Of a DNA stretch of 64,000 bases, positions 35,652 through 44,547 are shown piece after piece. The notes under the pieces are model-generated. The model did no database searches. It was given only the letters and a program-made list of their open reading frames with translations, and was not told the DNA's origin. This stretch comes from CAWUKV01 sp963923025 (GTDB lineage: Bacteria > Cyanobacteriota > Cyanobacteriia > Phormidesmidales > Phormidesmidaceae). Where the stretch lies: assembly GCA_963923025.1 (NCBI GenBank), contig CAWUKV010000004.1, positions 8,572 through 72,571 on the forward strand, in the 5' to 3' direction. The position numbers were made by a program, and so were the translations under genes. Each line of letters opens with the position of its first letter. Position 1 is the first letter of the stretch.

Positions 35652-35738
35652 GATGCGGTTAGGTGTGCGGTCAAGTCAGTGCGTCTATACTTGCCAATTT
35701 GCAGACAAAATTTTCGCCCCTTAATAAAATAGGCCGTT

Positions 35739-36602
35739 CTAAGAGAGGCCGTTAGCAAAATACGGCAACACCGCCTGCTTGGGAGGCCAGCTGTTGCGAA
35801 TGAAGTGGAGCAGTACCGGCAGAGCCAGTGCCAAAAAGACCAACCCCATCCACCACGTGTCTTGAAAGCTCTGAAGCGTAAACTCTGCCGCTTCGCCCTG
35901 CTGTGGCAACAGCTCCGACAGCACTGCTAACAGGTTGTTGAGCATGTGCGCCAGAATCGGCATCCAAAGGCTGCGCGTGCGCACGTAGAGCAGTGCCATC
36001 ACCAGTCCAAACATGGTCAGCCCCAACGGGTTTTGCTGGTGTAGCAGTCCAAACAGCAGCGAAGAGCCCACCATGCCACCGCGCAACCCCCACTTCACGG
36101 CCCAACGCTGCAGCAAAAATCCTCTAAAGATAAATTCTTCGACCACCGGGGCAAACACAACGGCTAAAAAAAACGTCAGCCACTGGTAGGTCTGGGGCAG
36201 CGCCGTATCAGTTTGGAGCAGAGACTCGGACAACAGCCTTGAGACAACGTCCGGGGCCAGCAGCGACACCGGATAGAACACAATAAAAAAGCTGCCCATG
36301 GAAAACAGCAGACCGCTGATGACCAGTAGGGCAAAGTACCACCAGCTCACACCGTTAGGCGGCTGACCGAACAGTTGACCAAACCGTAATCCAGCCCAGC
36401 GCCCGCCCCAGACCAGCACCAGTGCCAAAAAACCAAACGTCAGCAGGGTCAAAATTGGCGTAGCGATGGGGTCTTCAACAGACCAGGGCAGCAGCGGCGT
36501 CATCACCAGCAGCCCATAAACCATACCGACCAATAAGCTGACGAGGAAAAACGCCCCAAAAACGAAATAACGCGACTTGAGCTGTAAAAAGGGATTGGTC
36601 AT
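35739..36602 (-). CDS. CPBP family intramembrane metalloprotease
   Basis: 287 residues from ATG 36602; an upstream frame to 36716 lacks a membrane start. About eight helices. The CPBP/CAAX motifs are EEFIFRGFLL (EExxxR), FGLLHQQNP (FxxxH) and HMLNNLLAV (HxxxN), the three sites expected to bind zinc and act in the membrane. Members process prenylated or signal-type substrates, or serve in immunity to bacteriocins; substrates in cyanobacteria are mostly unknown. It diverges from tamB across about 390 bp. Confidence 0.9.
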   Translation of the reverse strand: MTNPFLQLKSRYFVFGAFFLVSLLVGMVYGLLVMTPLLPWSVEDPIATPILTLLTFGFLALVLVWGGRWAGLRFGQLFGQPPNGVSWWYFALLVISGLLFSMGSFFIVFYPVSLLAPDVVSRLLSESLLQTDTALPQTYQWLTFFLAVVFAPVVEEFIFRGFLLQRWAVKWGLRGGMVGSSLLFGLLHQQNPLGLTMFGLVMALLYVRTRSLWMPILAHMLNNLLAVLSELLPQQGEAAEFTLQSFQDTWWMGLVFLALALPVLLHFIRNSWPPKQAVLPYFANGLS

Positions 36603-36723
36603 GCAGCGACAGAGCAGACAACATACTTCTATTCTCTCCAATTCTTCAGCTTTTGGAACGCTGGCAGTCCCAGAAAGCTGACTCAATCCCGGCCGATATG
36701 GCGCATCAGGCGGCAACGTTCAA

Positions 36724-36770
36724 GCCCAAAATGCGTAGGCCCCAAAAACGCAGGGCCCAAAATGCGTAGG
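36724..36770. repeat. Short direct repeat
   Basis: GCCCAAAATGCGTAGG occurs at 36724-36739 and again at 36755-36770, with a degenerate copy (CCCCAAAAACGCAGGG) between them. It lies in the spacer upstream of tamB and the CPBP gene. A role is unknown. Confidence 0.5.
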
Positions 36771-36995
36771 GCAGTTAGCGAGCAGGAATCACACCGAGTA
36801 ACCTCATCCCTAGGCCCAGAGCGTTCCGTAACTCGCAGCCCACATGCAGCCCACATAAAGACCGGACCTGCAAGTCACAACCAAAGTCCCACTTCAAAAG
36901 CCTACTTTTACCGGCGAGTTGTTTGACGGGGTACATCATCAGGTAAATCAAACTTGATATGCTTGGGAACATGTCAACGTTTGCCGCCTGAATTT

Positions 36996-39900
36996 ATGAC
37001 CGCTCCCAATGCGGGTAGGCCACCCCAGCCTGAACAACCTCGTCACCGATGGAGAAAAGTCGCATTAGTCTGTGGCGCAGGAGGCGTTGTCATCCTCGGC
37101 GGCGCGAGTCTATGGGCATGGCGTTACATTCAGAATGACTTGGCCCCATTGTTGTCCAGAACATTGACCGAGTCTCTAGACCGCCCCGTTGAGATTGGGG
37201 ATGTCGAACGGGTGACGTTGACCAGTATTCGAGTCGGGCCATCCAGTCTGGGGGCCACGCCAGACGATCCCACAGCGGTTTCGGCCGAAACCGTGGAGGT
37301 TCGATTTAACTTGCTTGCAGCCCTAATCAGCCGACGGCTTTCGCTAGATTTGCGCGTGAAGGAAGCCGAAGGGTATCTGGAGCAGGATGAGGACAAGGGC
37401 TGGCTGGTGCTTGAAACACCCGAGCGCGAAGCCGCCCAGCGCGAACTTTTTAAGGTTGAGGTTGACCAGGTCGCAGTCCGCGACAGTCAGCTCACCCTGG
37501 TGCCCTATGCGGCCACGCCCGACCTACGCTTTCCAATTGTGCTGGAAGACTTTAAGGGCGATCTGGATATCGACTCGGTCGATCTGGGGGATGACACCGC
37601 GCAAAGTTTCAACTTTGCGCTGAGTGGTTCTCCCGTAGAGGGTGGCACCATCGTCTTTCGCGGCGAGGTCCAACCGGTTGCCAATGAAGAAGACCCCGAT
37701 CGGCAGATTGATCGCATTACTAACTTAGAAGTTCAGGCTGATCGGGCTTGGCTACCCGACATTTCTACTTTCACCCTGTCGACGCTAGGCCTCCAAGCAG
37801 CACCGCTCTTGGCCGAGTCAGGTCAAGTCAGCGGCAACCTAGAGCTAGCGTTTCGCCCTGACGAGCCGACAGATTTCTCCGGCGTTACGCGGATCACGGA
37901 CGGCGTTGTGCAGGTGGCAAATCTGCCAGAACCGTTGACCGATGTCGACACCGTCATTCGCTATCAGAACGGTGAGATCATTTTTGATGAGGCCAGCGCT
38001 GCCCTGGGTGAGCTGGTCGCAACCGCCGACGGCACCATCTACCTGGGCGATCGCTATGACCTAAGCGCTCAAGTCGAAGGGGCTAGCGTTGAAGACCTGG
38101 CCGAGACCTTTGAATTTGAGCTACCGATTGCGCTCACCGGCACGTTCGACACCGAACTGGCCCTCACAGGGGCCTTAAACGCACCCCAGTTAACGGGCGA
38201 ACTCACCGCAACTGAAGAAGTAACCGTTGACCGGGTCGCCTTTGACACCGTCCGCACGAACTACCAGCTCAGCGCTGAGAACCGGTCCCTTGTCCTGACA
38301 GAAATGCTGGCAACGCCCGTGGTGGGTGGTCTGCTCACGGGGCAAGGCGAGATCGACTTTGGCGGAGAGGCAATCGCGCTTAACTTTGACATTGACGCTG
38401 AGGATGTGCCGGGGGATGCCGTTGCTGCCCTCTACACTGACAACCTGCCAATCACGCTAGGCACGCTGAATGCCCAGGTCCAGGTCGCGGGCAACCCCGG
38501 TAACCTGATTACCACCGCCCAATGGCAGGCCCCAACCGCGCAGTATCCCGGCCAGGGTCGCCTCAGCTATGCCGATGGGGTACTGGCCTTTGAAGATACC
38601 TCGGTTGCGATCGCGGGGGGCACCGTCAGCGGCAGCGGCAGCGTTGCCAACGGCCAGTGGCAGGCCGACCTAGTCGCAGCAGGGGTACCGCTCAACCAGT
38701 TTCAAGACCAACTCTCAGGCCAGCTCAGCGGCGACTTTCAGCTCTCTGGCCCCACGCAAAGTGCCAGCCTCAGTACCGTTCGTGGACAGGGCACCTACCG
38801 GGTCCAGGGCTTAGCGGGCGGCAACGTTGCTGGTATTGCCACCCTCACCGGGGGGCGCTGGCGCACCGACGTCAACGTGGCAGGCGTAGCACTAAATCAG
38901 TTTGCGAGCACGCTCTCGGGTCAGCTCAGCGGCAGCTTCCAGCTGGCCGGAAATGCTCAGAACTTTAGCCCCAGCTCCCTTACCGGCAGCGGTGACTTTC
39001 AGGTGCAGCAGCTGGCGGGGGGCAACGTGACCGGCACGGGCTCGGTAACTGGCGGACAGTGGCAGGCTAACGTCAACGCTGCCAGTGTACAGATTAGCCA
39101 ATTCTCGCCTCGACTGCGGGGCGGACTGAGCGGGCAGGTACAGCTGAACGGGCAGGCCGACAACTTCAGTCCCAGAGCCATTCGCGCCCGGGGTGACGTA
39201 GCCCTGAGTCAGGGACTAGCCGGTCTTTCGGGGCAGCTGGCCGGGTTTGACCAGCCGTTGGCCAGTACCTTTGCCTGGAACGGATCTCAGCTTCGCATTG
39301 ACAGTGCCAGCAGCAGTCAACTCCAGGCTAATGGGGTGGTGACGCCCGCCTTTGTCGGGAGTCGTCTCACTGGCATTCAAAGCTTCGACCTGGATCTAGC
39401 CGCAGACCGCTACCCGCTAGCGGCCCTACCGGTACAGCTACCGTCGGTCATCAACGTCAACGGGCTGGCTACCTTCGACGGTCGCCTGACGGGGTCGCCT
39501 AGCGCTCCTGATTTCAACGGCACGCTGGCCCTAGACCAATTTGCGGTCAATCGGCTCGGCTTTGACCCGACACTGACTGGCACGGTGAGCTACAACACAG
39601 GTGGGTTGACGTTGGATGTGGCAGGTGGGCGCGATCGCATCGCCGTCAACTACGCCAACCGCCGTGATTTCGACTTCCAGGTCAACTGGCAAGATGCTAC
39701 CGCTGCGGGTTCGGCCCAGGGCGATATGCTAACGGCCAACCTGCAGCGCTTCCCCGTCGAGGTGTTGGACGGCATCCCTCGCAGCCCCCTTGGCCCTATT
39801 CGTGGCACCGTGTCGCTTCCCGACTTGCAGGTCAACCTGGCTACCCGGTCAGGCATGGGCAACCTCACCGTCGACGATCTCAGCATCGGATATGTCGATA

Positions 39901-42512
39901 TTGAGCAGTTTGCCGGACAGGTGCGCTACGCCAACGACCAGGTGACGCTGGCTGGCGGCCAGGTATTTTTTGCCGATAGTTTCTACCAACTCAATGCCCA
40001 GGTCCAGCTCCAGCCAGAGCTGACCTACACAGCCCGTCTCGATACCGACCAGGGCAACGTCGAAGACTTGCTAGCGGCACTGTCTATCTTTGACCTCAGC
40101 GACTTTGGCCGGGGACTCACGCCACCCGAGTGGGTCGAGAACCCGCTTCCCCCCGAGGCCATTCCCGTTGAACTGGCAACTGAGCCCGCAGGGGATAGCA
40201 CCGCACCGCTAGAGGCCCAACTGCGGCGTTTGGCCGAACTACAAGCCATTGCGACCCGAGAAGAAGCGGAAGCGGAGCAGGCGATTTTACCGCCCCTGTC
40301 CGAACTCAGCGGTCCCTTTGCCGGAAGCCTTACCGTGGACGGCGGTGGGGCGGCGGGCCTCCAAATCGGCTTTGACGTGTTGGGTAACGATTGGCAGTGG
40401 GGCAACGACCTCTACGCCGATGAGGTGGTGGCGCAGGGCAGCTACGAAGACGGCATTTTGACCCTACAGCCGCTGCGACTGGCAGCAGTCAACCCCATTC
40501 CCGATGCGGTTAATCCAGCTGCAGAACCGTCCACGCTGGCTGACGAGCCCCCCCGGGCTAACCGAATTGCTGCCATTAACGTGGCCGGCCAGTACAACCT
40601 AACCGGCAGCACCGATGCCCGCTCTAACCTACAGTTAGAAGCCCAAAACCTGCCGGTGGATGCGGTGCGCGACCTATTCAACCTACCGCTGGGGCTAGCC
40701 GGACGGCTCAACGGCAACGCCCGCTTTGGTGGTGAGCTGGCCAACCCGCAGTTCCGGGGTTCGCTGACCCTAGTGGACGGGGCCATTAACGGCGAATCAA
40801 TTGAGTCCGCCGATGCCGGGTTCTTCTACCAGGACGCTCGACTGGCGCTGGTAAGTTCTCTCACCCAGCCCGACAACCCCGAGCCGCTGACGCTAGAAGC
40901 GCAAATCCCTTATGCGTTCGACTTCATGGAAGTTGAACCCGCTAGCGACGAAATCGCCATCGACATTGACGTGCAGGACGAAGGGCTGGCGCTGCTAAAC
41001 GTGATCAATCGTCAGGTGAGCTGGGAGTCAGGGGAGGGAGCCGTCGCCCTAAGGGTCCGAGGCACCTTGTTTAACCCGGACATCCAGGGCTTTGTCGACC
41101 TGACCAACACTGTTTTTCAGGTCCGCGCCTTTCCTGAGCCGATCACCATCACTCGCGGCAGTGCTTTTTTCCGGGGCGATCGCATTGTGGTGCAGTCCCT
41201 AGATGGCAAATTTAGCGATGGTGACATTCGCGCCGCAGGCACCGTACCGCTGGGCTTTCCCATTATTAGCGCCACCGAGTTAGCCAGCCTGGGCGACACG
41301 CCCCTGGTCCCCGACCCGTCCGAAGCAGCCGAAGGAACCGAAGCAGAAGACACGGCGACAGAACCGCCCATCGACGCCTTGGATCCCGACGGACCGCTCA
41401 CGCTAGAACTCAACAATATCGGTCTTAACCTACAGCTGTACGACGGCGATGTCGAAGGCCGAGTCGTCGTCGGGGGTAGCCTCAACCCCTTGTTTGGGGG
41501 GCCTCAAATTGGCGGGCGGCTGCGTCTCTCTCGTGGTCGCATTAGTCTGCCAGATAATTCGTCTAATGACGCAACCCCCGCCCTGTCAGAAGCCGACCAA
41601 ATTAGCGAAGTCAGCGATAGCGAGGGGGGGTTCTTCCAACCTCGCCTGCAAAACCTCACCGTGGCACTGGATCGGTCGACCCAAATCACCCAGGGCAATC
41701 TGCTCAACTTCTTTGCAGAGGGCGATCTACAGCTCACGGGTCCTATCGCTAACGTTAGTAACCTCCGGCCTGAAGGGGTAATCAATGTCCGGAGTGGTCG
41801 CGTCAACTTGTTCACGACCTCTTTCCGGCTGGCGGGTAACGACAATACCGCGACATTCCTGCCAGAACGAGGGGTGCAGGACCCAATTTTGAACATCAAC
41901 TTGAGAACCTCCGTAGCTGAGGCGCGTCAAAGTAGTGGGCCTACGCTGTCCACAGCCTTTGCCAATGCAGAGGTTGCTGACTTTGGCACAGACCCATTTT
42001 CATCACTGGGCACCCTGCAAACGGTTCGCATCCGTGCGACGGTCAACGGCCCCACAAGTCAGATTTTCCAAAACCTGACCCTATCTAGCTCCCCGCCCCG
42101 TAGCGAGAACGAGATCATTGGCTTAATCGGCGGCAGCTTTATCAGTGCCCTAGAGTCAGGCGGCAGCGGCGATCTCGGTGGCGTGATTAACTTCTTTGGT
42201 GGGGCATTGCTCAACAGCGTGCAGGATTTTGTCAGCAGCACCCTCAATCTCAGCGAGTTTCGTCTCTTCCCGGTGACGTCGGCGTCGCGGTTCTCGAGTA
42301 GCGATAACTCCGGTAGTGGTCTAGATATTGCTACAGAGGTTGGCTTTGACGTGACCGACCAATTCACCGTATCGCTGATCAAGATTCTGACCGATGACAC
42401 GCGGGTAGAGTACAACCTGCGCTACCAAATCAACGACGAGTTTAGGATTCGAGCCATCACCGACCTCGACGATGACAACCGCTTCTTCCTGGAATTTGAA
42501 ACCCGGTTTTAA
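36996..42512 (+). CDS. tamB: TamB/TIC236-like translocation and assembly protein
   Basis: 1838 residues from ATG 36996 (MTAPNAGRPPQPEQ). One N-terminal membrane helix (VALVCGAGGVVILGGASLWAW) is followed by a giant beta-rich domain of AsmA/DUF3971-type repeats. The DUF490 domain closes the C-terminus, with the landmarks ITRGSAFFRGDRIVVQSLDG, NVRSGRVNLFTTSFRLAGN, PRSENEIIGLIGGSF and the terminal DLDDDNRFFLEFETRF. In bacteria TamB bridges inner and outer membranes for lipid transport or beta-barrel assembly; the cyanobacterial form is the ancestor of chloroplast TIC236. A 67-residue tandem repeat sits at about 562-750. Confidence 0.92.
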   Translation: MTAPNAGRPPQPEQPRHRWRKVALVCGAGGVVILGGASLWAWRYIQNDLAPLLSRTLTESLDRPVEIGDVERVTLTSIRVGPSSLGATPDDPTAVSAETVEVRFNLLAALISRRLSLDLRVKEAEGYLEQDEDKGWLVLETPEREAAQRELFKVEVDQVAVRDSQLTLVPYAATPDLRFPIVLEDFKGDLDIDSVDLGDDTAQSFNFALSGSPVEGGTIVFRGEVQPVANEEDPDRQIDRITNLEVQADRAWLPDISTFTLSTLGLQAAPLLAESGQVSGNLELAFRPDEPTDFSGVTRITDGVVQVANLPEPLTDVDTVIRYQNGEIIFDEASAALGELVATADGTIYLGDRYDLSAQVEGASVEDLAETFEFELPIALTGTFDTELALTGALNAPQLTGELTATEEVTVDRVAFDTVRTNYQLSAENRSLVLTEMLATPVVGGLLTGQGEIDFGGEAIALNFDIDAEDVPGDAVAALYTDNLPITLGTLNAQVQVAGNPGNLITTAQWQAPTAQYPGQGRLSYADGVLAFEDTSVAIAGGTVSGSGSVANGQWQADLVAAGVPLNQFQDQLSGQLSGDFQLSGPTQSASLSTVRGQGTYRVQGLAGGNVAGIATLTGGRWRTDVNVAGVALNQFASTLSGQLSGSFQLAGNAQNFSPSSLTGSGDFQVQQLAGGNVTGTGSVTGGQWQANVNAASVQISQFSPRLRGGLSGQVQLNGQADNFSPRAIRARGDVALSQGLAGLSGQLAGFDQPLASTFAWNGSQLRIDSASSSQLQANGVVTPAFVGSRLTGIQSFDLDLAADRYPLAALPVQLPSVINVNGLATFDGRLTGSPSAPDFNGTLALDQFAVNRLGFDPTLTGTVSYNTGGLTLDVAGGRDRIAVNYANRRDFDFQVNWQDATAAGSAQGDMLTANLQRFPVEVLDGIPRSPLGPIRGTVSLPDLQVNLATRSGMGNLTVDDLSIGYVDIEQFAGQVRYANDQVTLAGGQVFFADSFYQLNAQVQLQPELTYTARLDTDQGNVEDLLAALSIFDLSDFGRGLTPPEWVENPLPPEAIPVELATEPAGDSTAPLEAQLRRLAELQAIATREEAEAEQAILPPLSELSGPFAGSLTVDGGGAAGLQIGFDVLGNDWQWGNDLYADEVVAQGSYEDGILTLQPLRLAAVNPIPDAVNPAAEPSTLADEPPRANRIAAINVAGQYNLTGSTDARSNLQLEAQNLPVDAVRDLFNLPLGLAGRLNGNARFGGELANPQFRGSLTLVDGAINGESIESADAGFFYQDARLALVSSLTQPDNPEPLTLEAQIPYAFDFMEVEPASDEIAIDIDVQDEGLALLNVINRQVSWESGEGAVALRVRGTLFNPDIQGFVDLTNTVFQVRAFPEPITITRGSAFFRGDRIVVQSLDGKFSDGDIRAAGTVPLGFPIISATELASLGDTPLVPDPSEAAEGTEAEDTATEPPIDALDPDGPLTLELNNIGLNLQLYDGDVEGRVVVGGSLNPLFGGPQIGGRLRLSRGRISLPDNSSNDATPALSEADQISEVSDSEGGFFQPRLQNLTVALDRSTQITQGNLLNFFAEGDLQLTGPIANVSNLRPEGVINVRSGRVNLFTTSFRLAGNDNTATFLPERGVQDPILNINLRTSVAEARQSSGPTLSTAFANAEVADFGTDPFSSLGTLQTVRIRATVNGPTSQIFQNLTLSSSPPRSENEIIGLIGGSFISALESGGSGDLGGVINFFGGALLNSVQDFVSSTLNLSEFRLFPVTSASRFSSSDNSGSGLDIATEVGFDVTDQFTVSLIKILTDDTRVEYNLRYQINDEFRIRAITDLDDDNRFFLEFETRF
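38679..39250 (+). repeat. 201-bp tandem coding repeat in tamB
   Basis: Units begin at 38679, 38880 and 39081, an exact 201-bp (67-codon) period. Each opens with (A/V)(G/S)V-x-L/I-(N/S)QF, then LSGQLSG(D/S)FQL-type and GLAGGNV/QLAGGNV segments. The third unit decays after about 55 codons. This is internal duplication that lengthens the lipid-groove beta-structure. Confidence 0.8.
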
Positions 42513-42758
42513 TGCCCTTTGAGGGAAACCAGCAACAAATTTAAATTCGAAACCTATACTAGACACGGTGCCCCCCAATCCCCACGACTCCCCAAACCCC
42601 ACCGATACCGTCTACGAATGAAACAATCTGGACAAAAAGCCTGACGACGGTTCAATTTGGGTGTAAACCTATTCCTAACTTGGCACTATCCTGTCGCTGG
42701 TTTCTGCCAGTTGCTATCTGCCAGTTTGTTAAATGACTCGCTAAACGATTATTGACCT

Positions 42759-43619
42759 ATGCCTGTGCGCCCATCCACTCTGCTTGCCTCGCTCTTTGTT
42801 GTGCTAGGGGTCGGCGCTGTTACCCAACCAGCCCAGGCCCAGGCATTGCTGCCCTACGTGTTGCCCATTGATGAGGACCGCCTCGAGAATGATGGCCTCA
42901 GCCTGGCTCAAGATGCCGCGCAGCTGGCCCAGTTTCAGCAGTTTGAAGAGGCTCTAGCACGGGCGGAGCTGGCCGCACAGCTGGCACCGAACGATCCTCA
43001 AGTGTTAGCGCTGCTGGGTAGTCTCCAGCTCCAGCTCGGTCAAACCGACGCAGCCATTCCCACCTTGGAGCGGGCCAAGCTACTAGACCGGGAGAACGCT
43101 CTAGTCTGGTTTGCCTTGGGGTCCGCCTACTTTAGCGAAGGCAAATATTTACAGTCGGTTGAGTCTTTAGAAACCGGGCTAGACATTGAGCCCGAAAACG
43201 CCGGGGCACGGTTCGACTTGGGCAATGCCTACTATCGGCTCACCCGCTATCAGCAGGCGATCGCGCAATACGAAAGCGCCGTTGAATACGAGGCCACGCT
43301 ATGGCCCGCGGTCAACAACATCGGTCTGGTGCTGTACGAGCAGGGCGATGTGGACGGCGCGATCGCAAAGTGGCGTGAGTCCCTCACCCTCTCCGAAGAA
43401 GAACAGTCTGAACCGCAACTCGCGATCGCGGTTGCCCTCTACACCCAAGGCAGCGAACGTACCCAGGCCGTCGATCAAGCTACGGCAGCGCTAGAGCGAG
43501 ACAGCCGCTACGCCGACATCGACTTTCTCGAAGAGAACCTATGGGGGGATCGCCTGCTAGATGCCACCCGCGCCTTCTTTGAGACCCCGGCTCTGCAAGA
43601 GCTGCTGGCTCAGCTGTAA
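42759..43619 (+). CDS. Secreted TPR protein
   Basis: 286 residues. The signal peptide MPVRPSTLLASLFVVLGVGA ends near AQAQA. At least five TPRs follow (ALARAELAAQLAPNDP, AAIPTLERAKLLDREN, QSVESLETGLDIEPENAG, QAIAQYESAVEYEATLWP, GAIAKWRESLTLSEEE). It should act in the periplasm or thylakoid lumen as a protein scaffold. It follows tamB with a 246-bp spacer and precedes the response regulator in convergent orientation. The partner is unknown. Confidence 0.85.
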   Translation: MPVRPSTLLASLFVVLGVGAVTQPAQAQALLPYVLPIDEDRLENDGLSLAQDAAQLAQFQQFEEALARAELAAQLAPNDPQVLALLGSLQLQLGQTDAAIPTLERAKLLDRENALVWFALGSAYFSEGKYLQSVESLETGLDIEPENAGARFDLGNAYYRLTRYQQAIAQYESAVEYEATLWPAVNNIGLVLYEQGDVDGAIAKWRESLTLSEEEQSEPQLAIAVALYTQGSERTQAVDQATAALERDSRYADIDFLEENLWGDRLLDATRAFFETPALQELLAQL

Positions 43620-43719
43620 ACCACGTCTAAGTTGAAACCTGTAGCTTTCCCCGCCAGCAAAACTCCAGTTCTGGACGTGGACAAGGCTTAGATGCAGCGC
43701 TAAATCGCAACACAAGACA

Positions 43720-43747
43720 AAAGCGTCTGCTAAAATACAGACGCTTT
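43720..43747. terminator. Terminator-like hairpin between convergent genes
   Basis: AAAGCGTCTG (43720-43729) pairs perfectly with CAGACGCTTT (43738-43747). It lies between the TPR gene (+) and the CheY-like gene (-). A-rich sequence flanks both arms, but there is no strong T tract. Confidence 0.6.
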
Positions 43748-43816
43748 AGTACAAAAAAACTTATTCAATACTGATGACGGCTGGCAGAGCGGGTAGCTTA
43801 CTTTCCTAGGTTGACT

Positions 43817-44215
43817 CTATTCTTCACCGATCATCGCTTTGACATCGTTGACAAACTTTTGATGATCCACTACTGGCTTTGAGATGTAACCATCTGCACC
43901 GCTCTGCTGCAAAAAGCTTTCGCGATCGCCATCCATAGCATGGGCCGTTACTAAAATCACCGGCAGGTTTGCCGTTGCCGGGTCAGCCTTGAGCATTTGA
44001 GTAATACGGATACCATCGACCGGCTTACCCTGGTAAACGCTGTGGGACAGCGAAACGTCCATCAAAATAATATCGGCTTCGCCATTTTGGGCGATGGTCA
44101 TCACCTCATCAACATTTTCCGTATGTTTGACGAGGAGGCCGCCTCGTTTGGTCAAAATTTTGGAGAAGACACGGGCATTAATCATGTCATCTTCAACGAT
44201 TAAAACGGTCTTCAT
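43817..44215 (-). CDS. Single-domain (CheY-like) response regulator
   Basis: 132 residues, a lone receiver domain. The acidic pair is EDD at 8-10, the phospho-acceptor is Asp53 (IILMDVSLS), the switch Thr is in LVTAH, and the conserved Lys is in SKPVV. An insertion after the acceptor (LSHSVYQGKPVDGI) is longer than in CheY, as seen in several cyanobacterial receivers. There is no output domain, so it must pass its signal by protein contact. It diverges from the gyrase-type gene and has no adjacent kinase. Confidence 0.9.
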   Translation of the reverse strand: MKTVLIVEDDMINARVFSKILTKRGGLLVKHTENVDEVMTIAQNGEADIILMDVSLSHSVYQGKPVDGIRITQMLKADPATANLPVILVTAHAMDGDRESFLQQSGADGYISKPVVDHQKFVNDVKAMIGEE

Positions 44216-44547
44216 CAGCGTATTTTTCCGTTATGTATCAACAATAAGGTGGCTAGTATACTACCTATTTTAGGACTGTGCGAACGGTTGACCTGCAGTC
44301 GTTTTAGCGATTCTTTGGCATCATTCTAGGGGGTATTATCCGCCTTAGCCGTTGTCGCCTTACTGCCGTAATCCTGTTGTAATCAGAACAGGGCAGCGCC
44401 ATAGTAAAGTATTGCAGATTCCTAACCTTGTGTGTAAGGTACACCATTGCCCCCAGTCAATCGGTATCCGTCAACGCCCCTGCTCCAGCCCGCCATTACC
44501 CTGGCTCCTTTGACCTACAGCCCGACCTGCCGCTAGAGACGTAACCC
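44216..44547. other. 332-bp divergent promoter region
   Basis: No gene. It separates the leftward response regulator from the rightward topoisomerase gene and should carry promoters for both. No clear operator was found. Confidence 0.4.

Noticed and set aside
36775..36972. A 65-codon minus-strand frame ending LGLGMRLLGVIPAR, faintly like the end of an aminoacyl-tRNA synthetase
   Set aside because: The resemblance is short and weak, and the frame overlaps the tamB start region. No second motif supports a gene fragment.
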